A DNA stretch of 64,000 nt from Paraburkholderia madseniana (GCF_009690905.1 NZ_VOSW01000019.1:38801-102800), one strand, 5' to 3'. Counted from the stretch's first letter, positions 53,509 through 63,656 are shown. The notes: generated by a model not told the origin, from the sequence alone. Numbers and translations: made by a program.

Positions 53509-55266
53509 ATGCATCATGGCATCGGCTTCATTCAGGATCTGGCGGTCGTGATGGCGCTTGCCGGCGTCGTCACCGTGCTGTTCCATCGCCTGAAGCAGCC
53601 GGTGGTGCTGGGCTACATCGCCGCGGGCGTGATCATCGGGCCGTACACGCCGCCGTTCCAACTGATTCACGACGAGCAGACCATCCAGACGCTCGGTGAA
53701 CTCGGCGTGGTGTTCCTGATGTTTTCGCTCGGACTCGAATTCAGCCTGCGCAAGCTGTTCAAGGTCGGCGCGACGGCGATCGTCGCGGCGCTCTCCGAAA
53801 TCGTGCTGATGCTTTGGATCGGCTATGAGATCGGCAGCGCGTTCGGCTGGAGTTCGATGGACTCGCTGTTCCTCGGCGCGATTCTCGCGATCTCGTCGAC
53901 GACCATCATCGTCAAGGCGCTCTCCGAGCTGGGCCTGAAGCGCGAGGGCTTCGCGCAACTGGTGTTCGGGATTCTGATCGTCGAGGATATTCTCGCCATC
54001 GCGATGCTGGTGCTGCTCTCCGGCATTGCGCAGACAGGGCAGTTGAGCGCGGGTGTCGCCGTCGTGACGCTCGGCAAGTTGCTGCTCTTCATGACGGTGT
54101 CGTTAGTGGTGGGCATTCTGGTCGTGCCGCGCGCGCTGAACTACGTGGCGCGCGCCAAGAGCGACGAAATGCTGCTGGTGTCGGTGCTCGGCTTCTGCTT
54201 CGGCTTCTGTCTGCTGGTGGTGAAGCTCGATTACAGCATTGCGCTTGGCGCTTTCCTGATCGGCGCGATCATGGCCGAGTCGCGCCATCTGCATCGGATC
54301 GAGCACCTGATCGCGCCACTGCGCGACGCCTTTTCCGCGATCTTCTTCGTGACGATCGGCCTGATGCTGAACCCGGCCGTGCTGGTCGACTATGCCTGGC
54401 CGATTGCGGTGATTACGGTGGCGGTGATCGTCGGCAAGATCGTGTCGTGCGGGCTCGGCACTTTTCTCGCGGGCAAGGATGGGCGCACGGCGATGCGGGT
54501 CGGCATGACCGTTTCGCAGATCGGCGAGTTCTCGTTCATCATTGCGTCGCTCGGTTTGACCTTGAAGGTGACGAGCGCGTTTCTGTATCCGATAGCGGTG
54601 GCCGTCTCCGCTTTGACCACGCTTTTCACGCCTTACCTGATTCGTGCCGCCGATCCGCTGACGCAGCGTCTCGGGCAGGCGATGCCACGCACGCTCGTCA
54701 ACGTGTTCGGCATGTACGGGCAGTGGCTGCGTAGTTTGAGCACGGGAACCGGCGAGCCGACGCTGTTCAGCATGACGCGGCGGATCATTTTGCAGATTGC
54801 CGTCAATCTCGCGCTGGTCGCGGCGATCTTCCTGATCGTGTCGTATAGCGCGCCTTATACCAGCACCTTGCTCGGGCAGTGGATGAATTCCGAGCCGATG
54901 CAGCGCGTCGTGCTGTGGAGCATCGCGCTGGTGCTGTCGATGCCGTTCCTGGTCGCGGTCTATCGCAAGACCAAGTCGCTTGCGTTGTTGCTCGCCGAGG
55001 TGAGCGTGCAGCCGGCGACAGCGGGGCGCTTCACCAGTGCGATTCGTTACGCGATCTCCGACCTGGTGCCGGTGGTCTCGATGGTCGGCGTGTTTCTGCT
55101 GGTCGCGGCGCTCTCCAGCAGCATCTTGCCGCCGACGGGTCTCCTGACTGTGGTGCTGGTGTGCGCTGCGCTACTGCTGGCGCTGGTGTGGCGCTGGTGC
55201 GTGAAAATCCATGCGGCGATGCAGATCGCTCTGCGCGAAACGTTCGAAGAACAGCCGGATCCCTGA
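53509..55266 (+). CDS. CPA2-family monovalent cation:proton antiporter
   Basis: A 585-residue inner-membrane antiporter of the KefB/CPA2 type. Twelve or so helices include YIAAGVIIGPYTPPF, GVVFLMFSLGLEFSL, the ion-binding ILAISSTTIIVKALSELG and VEDILAIAMLVLLSG (conserved Asp), and GMTVSQIGEFSFIIASLG. Unlike KefB/KefC it has no C-terminal TrkA-N nucleotide-binding domain; the end is further hydrophobic helices (residues about 430-570) and a short cytosolic tail. The ATG at 53509 has AAGGGA upstream. Divergent from the DUF2848 gene. Confidence 0.92.
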   Translation: MHHGIGFIQDLAVVMALAGVVTVLFHRLKQPVVLGYIAAGVIIGPYTPPFQLIHDEQTIQTLGELGVVFLMFSLGLEFSLRKLFKVGATAIVAALSEIVLMLWIGYEIGSAFGWSSMDSLFLGAILAISSTTIIVKALSELGLKREGFAQLVFGILIVEDILAIAMLVLLSGIAQTGQLSAGVAVVTLGKLLLFMTVSLVVGILVVPRALNYVARAKSDEMLLVSVLGFCFGFCLLVVKLDYSIALGAFLIGAIMAESRHLHRIEHLIAPLRDAFSAIFFVTIGLMLNPAVLVDYAWPIAVITVAVIVGKIVSCGLGTFLAGKDGRTAMRVGMTVSQIGEFSFIIASLGLTLKVTSAFLYPIAVAVSALTTLFTPYLIRAADPLTQRLGQAMPRTLVNVFGMYGQWLRSLSTGTGEPTLFSMTRRIILQIAVNLALVAAIFLIVSYSAPYTSTLLGQWMNSEPMQRVVLWSIALVLSMPFLVAVYRKTKSLALLLAEVSVQPATAGRFTSAIRYAISDLVPVVSMVGVFLLVAALSSSILPPTGLLTVVLVCAALLLALVWRWCVKIHAAMQIALRETFEEQPDP

Positions 55267-55393
55267 GTTGGACGACCTGCGTTATGAACCGCAACAATGT
55301 GAGTAATTGTGTGCGGGTTTGCCGGGCTTGCCGCGCTAGCGGATAATCAGGGCATATTCATTCGTTCGCGTGGAAGGGGCCTGTCTGACTGTC

Positions 55394-56914
55394 ATGAGCG
55401 AAAACAAACCTGAAAACACCGGTAAGCCCGGCAGCCCATCGTCGCCTTCGGCGACGCCAGCGTCCTCAACGCCCTTAAGGCCTTCCACGTCGTCCGGCGC
55501 AACTCCCGGCGCGTCGAAACCCGACGTTTTGCCGCCTGAGCCGGCGGCCTCGTTACCGCTTTCCCACGAAGATTCCATCCAGTCCCCGATCAAGGACGTG
55601 GTCGCGCCGTCGGCTGCATTGCCGGCTGCCGGGGAGGCCGCGGCGAGATCGTCGACCGACGACCCTGACAGCGCATCCACTGTCACCCCCACCGATGCGC
55701 AGACGGCGCGGCAACGCGACGCGGCTGAAGCACGCAGTTCAGCGGCTGCGTCGACCGCACAGCAGGAGGCCGAGGTTCACGAGCGGGCGGCACGCAAGGC
55801 GGGACAGGCCTACAAGAGTCCAGCCACACCTCCTGGCACGCTCGAGAGCAGCGAACCGCTCACCGGCGAATTGAGCGCTCCGGCCGACGAAGCTGCCCTC
55901 ACCGGAAACGAGGAAAAAGCGCAAGAAGCGGCCGCTTCCGCCCGCCGGGCCGGCTCGCCGCCGCCGGGTTTCGGCGCCGCGCCTGACTTCACCGCAACGA
56001 ACCCGCCGCCGCCGAATGCGTTGCCGCCGTCGCCGCCGCGCTATCTGCGGCAAAGCGATTCGGCGTGGACCGTGTTCGGCCGCATCATCGCGGCGCGCGC
56101 GCGTCAGTTATTCGATCGCGCTGGCCAACGGATCACGCAGCGCACGCTGCGCATCGGCGTGTCGGCGCGCATCTTTCACCCGGAACCGGGTGCGAAGGGG
56201 CTGCGGGGCAAGACGCTGCAATACCTCGAGGAATCGATTGCGCACTGGGTGATGTCGCGCGACGTGCTGGTGTTCATGATTCCGACGGTTGGCCATCAGG
56301 GCATGCTGCACCCGAGCAATATCCGTTTGCGCGACTACGCGAAGCATCTCGACGGTCTGCTGCTGCAAGGCGGCGCGGACGTCTCGCCGCAATCGTACGC
56401 GGAACAGGCGACGAGCCCCGAGTGGCCGGGCGACCGCGTGCGCGACATGTACGAACTTGAACTGCTGCATGAGTTCATCGAGTCGGGCAAGCCGGTGCTC
56501 GGCGTGTGCCGCGGTTGCCAGTTGATCAACGTGGCGTTCGGCGGCACCTTGTACCAGGATATCGCCACCGAAGTGCCGACCGCCGGCACTCACGTCAACG
56601 AGCACTACGATCAGCATCGGCACGGCATTCACTTCCCGGACGGCTCGACGCTGGCCAATATGTTTCCGGGCCGGCGCGAGGCAATCGTCAACTCGATTCA
56701 CCATCAGGCGGTCAAAACCATCGGCCGCGATCTGAATATCGAGGCGGTGTCGGCGTCGGACGGCATCATCGAGGCCGTGCGCTATCGGCGTGCGCCGTTT
56801 GTGATGGGCGTGCAGTGGCACCCGGAGTTTCATCGCGCGGGCGGTCCGGAGTTGCTCGATTGCACGCCGTTGCTCGACACCTTCCTGCGAGTGGCGCGCG
56901 AAACGCGGTTTTAA
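55394..56914 (+). CDS. Class I glutamine amidotransferase-like hydrolase (peptidase C26, PuuD-like) with long disordered N-terminus
   Basis: A 506-residue protein. About the first 235 residues are Pro/Ala/Ser/Glu-rich and probably disordered. The rest is a gamma-glutamyl hydrolase fold like PuuD: LLQGGADVSPQSY, nucleophile Cys in GVCRGCQLINVAFGGTLYQD, and His/Glu in MGVQWHPEFHRAG; SIHHQAVK is also typical. PuuD-like enzymes hydrolyse gamma-glutamyl-GABA in putrescine breakdown, but no puu gene is near, so substrate is uncertain. The ATG at 55394 is preferred over a GTG at 55370, though its purine-rich site is rather far. Confidence 0.87.
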   Translation: MSENKPENTGKPGSPSSPSATPASSTPLRPSTSSGATPGASKPDVLPPEPAASLPLSHEDSIQSPIKDVVAPSAALPAAGEAAARSSTDDPDSASTVTPTDAQTARQRDAAEARSSAAASTAQQEAEVHERAARKAGQAYKSPATPPGTLESSEPLTGELSAPADEAALTGNEEKAQEAAASARRAGSPPPGFGAAPDFTATNPPPPNALPPSPPRYLRQSDSAWTVFGRIIAARARQLFDRAGQRITQRTLRIGVSARIFHPEPGAKGLRGKTLQYLEESIAHWVMSRDVLVFMIPTVGHQGMLHPSNIRLRDYAKHLDGLLLQGGADVSPQSYAEQATSPEWPGDRVRDMYELELLHEFIESGKPVLGVCRGCQLINVAFGGTLYQDIATEVPTAGTHVNEHYDQHRHGIHFPDGSTLANMFPGRREAIVNSIHHQAVKTIGRDLNIEAVSASDGIIEAVRYRRAPFVMGVQWHPEFHRAGGPELLDCTPLLDTFLRVARETRF

Positions 56915-57393
56915 GGCCACACCTTTAAACCGCGCTTTCGAGTTTCGAGTCCGGTCTTTCAAGCACGATTGTCACGGGCCGCCGCCATGTTTGGCGGCGG
57001 CGCCCCGTGAGGTTGTTTTCCCACTGCGGCTTTCCGTTCGTCTTCGCTTCGCTATCAGGGCCTTTACGGGTTATGCGGGTGATGCACCGGTCATCGTCGG
57101 TGGCTTATCAAGCTGCTGCCTATCTCCATATTGCAGCTCTGCTTGATGTTGGATTCGCGCGAACGCCATGCAGATTGGGAAACGTCCGCATGAGTCATGC
57201 GCGAGTCAAATTGTTGCGTTTTCGTCTTATCTGAAATCTTTTATTTCGCGACGGGTACGTCCATCCGACCGAATCATTCGCTATCGATTTATCTCGATTT
57301 AAAGTCCGTCAGCGCGACGCTTGAGTGCTTCGCTTAACGACTAATCCGCGCGATAATCCAAGGCTGTTTTGGATTCGCATGGAGCATGCACGT
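56915..57393 (+). other. Intergenic region with a large hairpin
   Basis: Contains a long stem (CACGGG + CCGCCGCCA, loop TGTT, then TGGCGGCGG + CCCGTG with a 3-base bulge; 56973-57009) followed by AGGTTGTTTTC, a probable terminator for the hydrolase gene. From 57010 to 57393 I see no gene; the stretch is AT-richer and should hold the promoter of the next gene. Confidence 0.6.
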
Positions 57394-58113
57394 ATGAAGT
57401 ACCCCTTAATTGTACGGCGCGCCATGTTGCTCGCGGCCTCGTGTGCGCTGTTGCAGCATGGTGGTTTCGTACTGGCGGCGCAAAGCGGCGAGACCGCGCC
57501 TCTGGTCGGCACGCGGCCGGCCATCAATACGCTCACGCCGCAACCGGTCGCCGCCGCACTGCGTAGTGCGGCATCAACCACGCCGCCGGCTACTGCCGGT
57601 GACGCGCAAGGCAACGTCGCCGAACTGATGGAGATGATTCACGACGTCAGGCTGAGCGAACTGCGCACCACATATAACGGTAGTTACGGCGCGAGTCTGT
57701 TTTTCTATCCGCAAGAAATGACGTACTACGTCGCGCTTTTTCAAGACAAGCATTTCTGGCGCGTGATCAAGTCGGAGGACATAGGTCGTGCGGAAGCGGT
57801 CTATGCAGGTTTTGTTCAGCAGACGGCGCAACTCGCGGACGTCGAAATTCGCCGCACGCAGTTGCAGGCGCAGAAAGCGTATATCGAAGACATCATCGCA
57901 TTGTCGGAAGATCGTGCTAAGCGCTTACAGGCCGACCTCGACGTCGCGCGTACGCAGCAGGCCAAGGTCAACGACTATCAGCGGCAGACGCAAGGCGAGG
58001 CGGTTGCGCTGCACGCGGAAAAGGAAAAGGCGCAGGCGCAATTGCGTCAGGTGCAGGGTGAAGTGATGCAGTTGCAGCGGCAGACCGAGTTCGGATTGCC
58101 AACGCAGAAGTAG
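57394..58113 (+). CDS. DUF2968 family secreted protein
   Basis: A 239-residue protein of the mainly Burkholderiaceae DUF2968 group. Signal peptide (AMLLAASCALLQHGGFVLA, cleavage before AQSG), a Pro/Thr/Ala linker, then a domain (VAELMEMIHDVRLSELRTTYNGSYGASLFFYPQEMTYYVALFQDKHFWRVIK) and a long C-terminal coiled coil (about residues 150-230). Location is probably periplasmic. Function unknown. ATG 57394 has GGAG nine bases upstream; ATG 57379 would give five more residues. Ended by the terminator at 58167. Confidence 0.82.
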   Translation: MKYPLIVRRAMLLAASCALLQHGGFVLAAQSGETAPLVGTRPAINTLTPQPVAAALRSAASTTPPATAGDAQGNVAELMEMIHDVRLSELRTTYNGSYGASLFFYPQEMTYYVALFQDKHFWRVIKSEDIGRAEAVYAGFVQQTAQLADVEIRRTQLQAQKAYIEDIIALSEDRAKRLQADLDVARTQQAKVNDYQRQTQGEAVALHAEKEKAQAQLRQVQGEVMQLQRQTEFGLPTQK

Positions 58114-58166
58114 GCGGACGAGCGTAAAAAACCAGGCCATTCATGGCCGGGCTTGGTCTGCTGATC

Positions 58167-58199
58167 AACCCCACGCTTTTCGGAGCGTGGGGTTTTGTT
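58167..58199 (+). terminator. Terminator of the DUF2968 gene
   Basis: AACCCCACGCT/AGCGTGGGGTT arms around TTTCGG followed by TTGTTT. Confidence 0.88.
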
Positions 58200-58232
58200 T
58201 ATTTGCGGCCCGTTTTTGCAATCACGACGCGG

Positions 58233-59288
58233 TTACTTCGCGAATTCATCGGGAACCTCGGTCACGCGACGTTGCGATACGTGATTGATCCATTCTGTCC
58301 CACCGGTTTCAGGCGGATTGATCGTCGAAGCAGGGCGCGATGGCGGCGCAATATCGCGCAGGTGTGTGCGAGCTGACAGGGTCATTGATCCGTATTCGTC
58401 GGTGCCGAGTTGCGAAGGCGCGAGTGGCGAGTAGGCTCCCGCCGACGAGGGTTTCGGTGAAGCTCGTTGTGGATTCGCCGACAGTGGAATCTGCGGCACT
58501 TCGTAGTTCGTCGGCGAGATGCGTGACACCTGCGCTAGCGACTGCATCGCGATGGTGGTCTGCGAACTGCGGCCGCTTCTTTTATACTGGTTCGGGGCGC
58601 TTTCGCGTAGCTTATCCCGGCGACGCGATAGGTTTTGACCGGCTATAGCGCGCGCCGGTGTTGCCGTGACGGGCGTGACGATTTCCGTCGTGGCGCTCGG
58701 CGCAATCACCGCTGGACGAGTATCAGCAACTGCGTAGGGTGTAACAGCAGCATCAGGCGAGTGACGATTCGCCGACTGCGCCTCCTGACGGATCGGGACC
58801 TTGCCCGCCGGTTTGGCATCGCTAATCGTGTGACGCTGCGCCAGATGACCGAACCCAATCCAGGCAAGCATCGCGGCGCCGCCGAGTGCGCAGGCGCCGC
58901 CCGCTAGCGCACGCCAATGCAACGACCCGCCGCGCGGCGAGGCCGGAACCGGCGAGAAAGGTACGGCTTCGGCGGACGTTCGCAAAGATTCGTCGGCCGG
59001 TGTGTCGAACACGGTTGTTGAGCTGGCAGGCGAGGTGAAGCCTGAGGACACAGCCGGCGGCAAGCGCCACGACTCCCACTGGCAGAGCGCGCGGATGGTG
59101 TCCGCATCCAGACAAAAGGTACGTAAGACGGCCGCATAGAGCGCCTTGAGCTCCGCACGCAAACTGTGTCCTGGCGGCAGCAGCGCCCAGTCGCGGCCGA
59201 ATGGCGGGGGCAGCAGGCGGCCCAGGGGCGACAGGCTCGGCAGCGCCATGGAGCCTTCGATGAGGGTGAGGGGGACAGTGGTCGACAT
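58233..59288 (-). CDS. Hypothetical single-span membrane protein
   Basis: A 351-residue protein. The N-terminal about 90 residues are compact (MALPSLSPLGRLLPPPFGRDWALLPPGHSLRAELKALYAAVLRTFCLDADTIRALCQW-like run), followed by a Ser/Pro/Thr linker, one membrane helix (ALAGGACALGGAAMLAWIGFGHLA, about residues 125-150), and a long low-complexity C-terminal tail rich in Thr/Ala/Pro/Arg. It is probably an inner-membrane protein with a large disordered outer part. GAAGAA precedes the ATG at 59288. No family recognised. Confidence 0.6.
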   Translation of the reverse strand: MSTTVPLTLIEGSMALPSLSPLGRLLPPPFGRDWALLPPGHSLRAELKALYAAVLRTFCLDADTIRALCQWESWRLPPAVSSGFTSPASSTTVFDTPADESLRTSAEAVPFSPVPASPRGGSLHWRALAGGACALGGAAMLAWIGFGHLAQRHTISDAKPAGKVPIRQEAQSANRHSPDAAVTPYAVADTRPAVIAPSATTEIVTPVTATPARAIAGQNLSRRRDKLRESAPNQYKRSGRSSQTTIAMQSLAQVSRISPTNYEVPQIPLSANPQRASPKPSSAGAYSPLAPSQLGTDEYGSMTLSARTHLRDIAPPSRPASTINPPETGGTEWINHVSQRRVTEVPDEFAK

Positions 59289-59567
59289 CGGTTTCTTCGC
59301 AGCGCCTCGTAAAAGGGCCGCGGCTGGCGGCTCAGGGGCTCTGGCTTCGGAGCGATGCGTATGAAAACGCTGTACACAACGCCATATGGAAACGCCGTAC
59401 TCAGGTCGAGCACGCCGCCGCATGAGCGGTTACTGTGAAGCCATCGGGATGCGGAAGATGATGCCAGGAAGTGGCTGAACTAACGATCGGATTGTTCCGA
59501 AAAAGACGCGCCGGTCCGTCCTGAGTCGGACGAGTTCTGGACGATGATCAAACCGGGCACGCCAGTC

Positions 59568-60092
59568 TCATCGATCCAGCCGGTACACGTAGCGCAACGC
59601 AGTAATATCCACGCCGCCCATGTGATCCGGTTCGGCGCCGACGAACTGCCAGCCTTGCCTTTCATAAAAGCCGATCGCCGGTGTGTTGCCTTCGAGCACG
59701 TAGAGATACAACTGCGTCTCGCCTTGCGCGCGCGCCCAGTCTTCGGCAGCACGCATCAACAGCTTGCCTGCGCCGATACCCTGGTGCGCAGGCAGTGCAT
59801 GCAGGTTGTCGAGCAAGACACCCCACGCGGACTCCGGCTGCCGTTCGACGCAGACGAAACCGATCGGCTCGCCCGCGAGCTCGGCGATCAGAACGATGCG
59901 GCGCTCGCCGCCTGGTGCGCGCAAGCGCGCTTCCCAATAGGCGGCGCGCTCCTGCGTCACCTCGCCGTCGAGGAACGCGTCCGGCAGCAGGCCGCGATAG
60001 GTGGCCTGCCAACTGGCGCTATGGATCGAAGCGATTAGCGCCGCGTCCGCGAGGGTCGCAGGCCGCAGTGAAAGTGCGTGGGAGGTTTGCAT
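59568..60092 (-). CDS. GNAT-family N-acetyltransferase
   Basis: A 174-residue acetyl-CoA-dependent acetyltransferase. The fold is shown by LRPATLADAALIASIHSASWQATYRGLLPDAFL, then the acetyl-CoA pyrophosphate loop LPAHQGIGAGKLLMRAAEDWA (Q/R-x-x-G-x-G/A motif) and NTPAIGFYERQGWQFVG. Substrate is unknown. The ATG at 60092 has no obvious ribosome site, so the start is the most likely of several. Alone, divergent from the MHS transporter. Confidence 0.88.
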   Translation of the reverse strand: MQTSHALSLRPATLADAALIASIHSASWQATYRGLLPDAFLDGEVTQERAAYWEARLRAPGGERRIVLIAELAGEPIGFVCVERQPESAWGVLLDNLHALPAHQGIGAGKLLMRAAEDWARAQGETQLYLYVLEGNTPAIGFYERQGWQFVGAEPDHMGGVDITALRYVYRLDR

Positions 60093-60402
60093 CGGGATGG
60101 TGGTCAACGGGAATGGCCTGTCTGCGAAAAGTCTACCGCAAGGGTGAGCAGATGTTGTCTGTAATGAAACTGTATGGAATGCGCGACAGCGCCAGGAACG
60201 GTAACATTGCATGTTGCGGGTTCCGGGTATTTCACAACGTTTACCCTGATACCGCGCAAATGTGTTCAGTATGAAAATGCGGCGCCCCCGGCGCGTTCTA
60301 ATAATTGAGTTGCCCGCGGCATCCGCTTGCCGAACGCAGTGGATCGTTTCAACCGCCTGAGCGCCGCCCGTCTGCGTGGCGACAGGTTTATCAGAGAATG
60401 TC
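60093..60402. other. Divergent region between GNAT and MHS transporter
   Basis: About 310 bases with no supported gene. It should hold promoters for both divergent genes; none is obvious to me. Confidence 0.35.
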
Positions 60403-61704
60403 ATGTCTACCGCGTCACACGCCGCTTCCTCATCCGAAGAATCCAAGTTCAAGACAGTTTTCCGCGTGGTTAGCGGCAACTTTCTTGAGATGTACGACTT
60501 CATGGTCTACGGCTATTACGCGTCCGCGATTGCCAAGACCTATTTCCCGAGCGGTAACGAATTCGCCTCGCTGATGCTGTCGCTGTCGGTATTCGGTGCG
60601 GGCTTCCTGATGCGGCCGCTTGGCGCAATCGTGCTGGGTGCTTACATCGACCATCACGGCCGGCGCAAAGGCCTGATCCTTACCCTCGGCCTGATGGCGC
60701 TCGGCACCCTCACGGTCGCGTCGATACCAGGCTACGCGACCATCGGCGTGCTCGCACCCGTGCTAGTGCTGGGCGGCCGGCTGCTGCAAGGCTTCTCCGC
60801 CGGGGTCGAACTGGGCGGCGTGTCGGTCTATCTGTCGGAGATCGCCACCAAGGGCAACAAGGGCTTCTATTGCGCGTGGCAGTCCGGCAGCCAGCAGGTT
60901 GCCGTGGTGTTCGCCGCACTGATCGGCGTGTTCCTGAACAAGTGGTTGCCGGCTGACCAGATGACCGCCTGGGGCTGGCGCGTGCCGTTCCTGATCGGTT
61001 GCCTGATCGTGCCGTTCCTGTTCCTGATCCGCCGTTCGTTGCAGGAAACCGAGGAATTCAAGGCGCGCAAGCATCGTCCGAGCATGGGCGAGATCATGAA
61101 GACGATGGCCGCCAACTGGGGCATCGTGCTGGGCGGTATGGGCATGGTCATCATGACCACCGTGTCGTTCTACATGATCACGGCCTACACGCCGACCTTC
61201 GGCAAGGAAGTGCTGAAGCTGTCGTCGATCGATACGCTCGTCGTCACCGTCTGTATCGGTTTGTCGAACCTGATCTGGCTGCCGCTCGCGGGCGCGTTGT
61301 CGGACCGCATCGGCCGCCGTCCGGTGCTGATTGCGTTCACTATCCTGACGATCATCACCGCATACCCGGCCCTGCAATGGCTGGTCGCTGAGCCGTCGTT
61401 CGCTCGCCTTCTGGCGGTCGAGCTGTGGTTGTCGTTCCTGTACGGCAGCTACAACGGGGCCATGGTGGTGGCGCTGACCGAAGTGATGCCGGTCGAAGTG
61501 CGGACCGCCGGCTTCTCGCTGGCCTACAGTCTGGCTACGACGATTGGCGGCTTCACGCCGGCCATTTCCACGTTGCTCATTCACACCACTGGCAACAAGG
61601 CAGCGCCTGGACTGTTCCTGGGCGTGGCGGCGATTTGCGGGCTGATCGCGACGCTGGTGCTGTATCGCACGCCGGAGTCGCGCAATCAGTATCGAGCGGC
61701 TTAA
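60403..61704 (+). CDS. MFS transporter of the metabolite:H+ symporter (MHS) family, citrate/dicarboxylate type
   Basis: A 433-residue, 12-helix permease. The MHS opening [24 protein letters not shown] and the MFS loop motifs [13 protein letters not shown] and [11 protein letters not shown] are present, as is [22 protein letters not shown]. Close relatives carry citrate, tricarballylate or other carboxylates in symport with protons. No catabolic gene is adjacent, so the substrate cannot be narrowed. Start ATG 60403 lies behind AGAG; ended by a strong terminator. Confidence 0.92.
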   Translation: MSTASHAASSSEESKFKTVFRVVSGNFLEMYDFMVYGYYASAIAKTYFPSGNEFASLMLSLSVFGAGFLMRPLGAIVLGAYIDHHGRRKGLILTLGLMALGTLTVASIPGYATIGVLAPVLVLGGRLLQGFSAGVELGGVSVYLSEIATKGNKGFYCAWQSGSQQVAVVFAALIGVFLNKWLPADQMTAWGWRVPFLIGCLIVPFLFLIRRSLQETEEFKARKHRPSMGEIMKTMAANWGIVLGGMGMVIMTTVSFYMITAYTPTFGKEVLKLSSIDTLVVTVCIGLSNLIWLPLAGALSDRIGRRPVLIAFTILTIITAYPALQWLVAEPSFARLLAVELWLSFLYGSYNGAMVVALTEVMPVEVRTAGFSLAYSLATTIGGFTPAISTLLIHTTGNKAAPGLFLGVAAICGLIATLVLYRTPESRNQYRAA

Positions 61705-61729
61705 GCGTCGCCGTTCATCCGGACAAACA

Positions 61730-61764
61730 AAAACCCCGCGCTTCACACGAGCGCGGGGTTTTTT
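61730..61764. terminator. Bidirectional terminator
   Basis: AAAACCCCGCGCT/AGCGCGGGGTTTT arms around TCACACG with T-runs on both strands, between the MHS transporter and the convergent TPR gene. Confidence 0.92.
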
Positions 61765-61808
61765 CTTGAGCGTTGCGTCGGCGACCGATTTCGGTGAGTT
61801 CGGCTCAG

Positions 61809-63656
61809 TTAGCCGCGGCGCAATTCGTGAGCCACTGCCTCCACCACATCGCCCCACGCGCCGGGCTGTGGCTGGCGCAGCAGCGTTGCGCCCGGATACC
61901 ACGGACTGCGCGTCTCGTCGACGAACCAGCGCCAATCCGCGGCGAACGGCAGCATAAGCCATAGCGGCTTTTTCAGTGCGCCGGCGAGGTGAGCGATCGA
62001 TGTATCGATCGACACGACTGCGTCGAGCCGCTCGATGATCGCCGCAGTATCCGCAAAATCGCCGATCCGCCTATCGAAGCGATGAATCGACGCCGCGCGC
62101 GGATGCGCGTCGAGCGCCGCGTGTTCCTCGGCGCCCAGTTCAGGTTGCAGCACGATCCAGTCGATCCCTTCGAGCGCGAACAGCGGAGCGAGCGCGGCGA
62201 GCGGCATCGAACGGGTTTCGTTCTGCTGGATGCGTCCTGACCACGCGATGCCGATCTTGCGCTTCGCGTGACCGCCGAGCGAGCCGCGCCATTTGCGGCC
62301 GTAAGCCGGAGGTACGCTGAGGTAGGGCGTGCGGTCGGGAATCGTGTCGTAGGTTGTGCCGAGCGCGAGTGGCAAGCTCAGCAGCGGGCATTGCAGATCC
62401 GCCGCTGGACGCGGTGTGCCCTGGGCGATCAGCGTGACGCGCCACACTTGCGCGGCCGGTGCAAGCAGCGGCAGCAGTTGCGGCTGCACTTCGAGCACAA
62501 CGCGCGCGGCACGCTGCGCGGCCAGTGGCACGAAGCGGACGAATTGCAGCGTATCGCCGAAACCCTGCTCGGCATGAACGAGAAGCGTGCGTTGTTCGAT
62601 CGGCTCGCCATGCCAGCGCGGCAACGTCTGAATGACCGGCTGCGCGGTGGTTTGCAGCCGCCATTCGTATTCCGGCAGCCCGCGCGCGAAATCGCGCAAC
62701 GCGAGCCAGGCAAGCGCGCGGTTCATGTGCGCGGACGCTAGATCGGGGCGCAAGCGCAGCGCCTGATCGAAGGCACGCACTGCCGCGGCATGCGCGCCCA
62801 GTGCCTGGTGTGCAGTGCCGAGACTCAGCCATGCGAGCGCGAACTGCGGATCGAGACCCACCGCGCGCTCGAGATACGGCAGCGCTTGCGCATGGCGTCC
62901 CAGCGCCGCGAGCGCGTTGCCGAGCCCGAAGATGGTGGGCGGCAGGTTCGGCTGCAAGGCGAGCGCCGCCTGGAAAGAGGCGACCGCTTCTGCGTGGCGG
63001 CCGGTGGCGTCGAGCGTATTGGCGAGATTGAAATGTGCGGCGACGAAACGCGGTTCGGCTGCCAGTGCCGCCTGGAAGCGCGGGATCGCCTCGTTCGCGC
63101 GGTCAAGCGCGTTCAGCGACATGCCCATGTTGTTGAGCGCACCCGCATGCCCAGGGCGCAGTTCGAGCGCGCGCTGGAACGACGCGATCGCCTCCGTATG
63201 CCGGCCGAGCGCGTGCAATGCATTGCCCAGATTGTTATGCGACGAGGCGTCGTTCGGTTGCAGGCGCAGCGACTTCTCGAAGGCGTCGGCGGCGTCTTCG
63301 TGGCGGCCCACCGACGCGTATGCATTGCCCAGGTTGTAGTGCGCCATCGGGAAAGACGGCGCAAGCGTAAGCGCATTGCGGAACTGTTCGATGGCGTCGT
63401 CGATCTGGCCGAGCGCCTTCAGCGCATTGCCGAGGTTCAACTGCAGCGCGGCGTCTTCCGGGCGCAGGTTCACCGCGCGCCGTACGAGCTCGGCGGCTTC
63501 GGCGTGCTGGCCCTGCTGGTGGCGCAGGACGCCCAGCAGGTGCAACGCATCGACGTGCACGGGGTTGCCCTCGAGCGTCGCGCGGTAGCCGCGTTCGGCG
63601 TCGTCGAGGCGGCCGTCACGATGCGCCGCGAAAGCGCGGTCAAATACTTGTTGCAT
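61809..63656 (-). CDS. Tetratricopeptide-repeat protein with glycosyltransferase-like C-terminus
   Basis: A 615-residue protein. Residues about 1-330 are nine to ten tandem 34-residue TPR units (repeating NLGNAL/ALGRHxEAIxSFQxAL patterns). The C-terminal about 280 residues resemble the GT9/OGT-like region attached to TPRs in many proteobacterial proteins: LVHAEQGFGDTLQFVRFVPLA, KIGIAWSGRIQQNETRSMPLA, then DTAAIIERLDAVVSIDTSIAHLAGALKKPLW. The residues of SIDTSIAHLAGAL would bind the nucleotide-sugar. Target is unknown. The ATG at 63656 is used; a GTG at 63704 would add 16 residues and neither has a clear ribosome site. Confidence 0.85.
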   Translation of the reverse strand: MQQVFDRAFAAHRDGRLDDAERGYRATLEGNPVHVDALHLLGVLRHQQGQHAEAAELVRRAVNLRPEDAALQLNLGNALKALGQIDDAIEQFRNALTLAPSFPMAHYNLGNAYASVGRHEDAADAFEKSLRLQPNDASSHNNLGNALHALGRHTEAIASFQRALELRPGHAGALNNMGMSLNALDRANEAIPRFQAALAAEPRFVAAHFNLANTLDATGRHAEAVASFQAALALQPNLPPTIFGLGNALAALGRHAQALPYLERAVGLDPQFALAWLSLGTAHQALGAHAAAVRAFDQALRLRPDLASAHMNRALAWLALRDFARGLPEYEWRLQTTAQPVIQTLPRWHGEPIEQRTLLVHAEQGFGDTLQFVRFVPLAAQRAARVVLEVQPQLLPLLAPAAQVWRVTLIAQGTPRPAADLQCPLLSLPLALGTTYDTIPDRTPYLSVPPAYGRKWRGSLGGHAKRKIGIAWSGRIQQNETRSMPLAALAPLFALEGIDWIVLQPELGAEEHAALDAHPRAASIHRFDRRIGDFADTAAIIERLDAVVSIDTSIAHLAGALKKPLWLMLPFAADWRWFVDETRSPWYPGATLLRQPQPGAWGDVVEAVAHELRRG

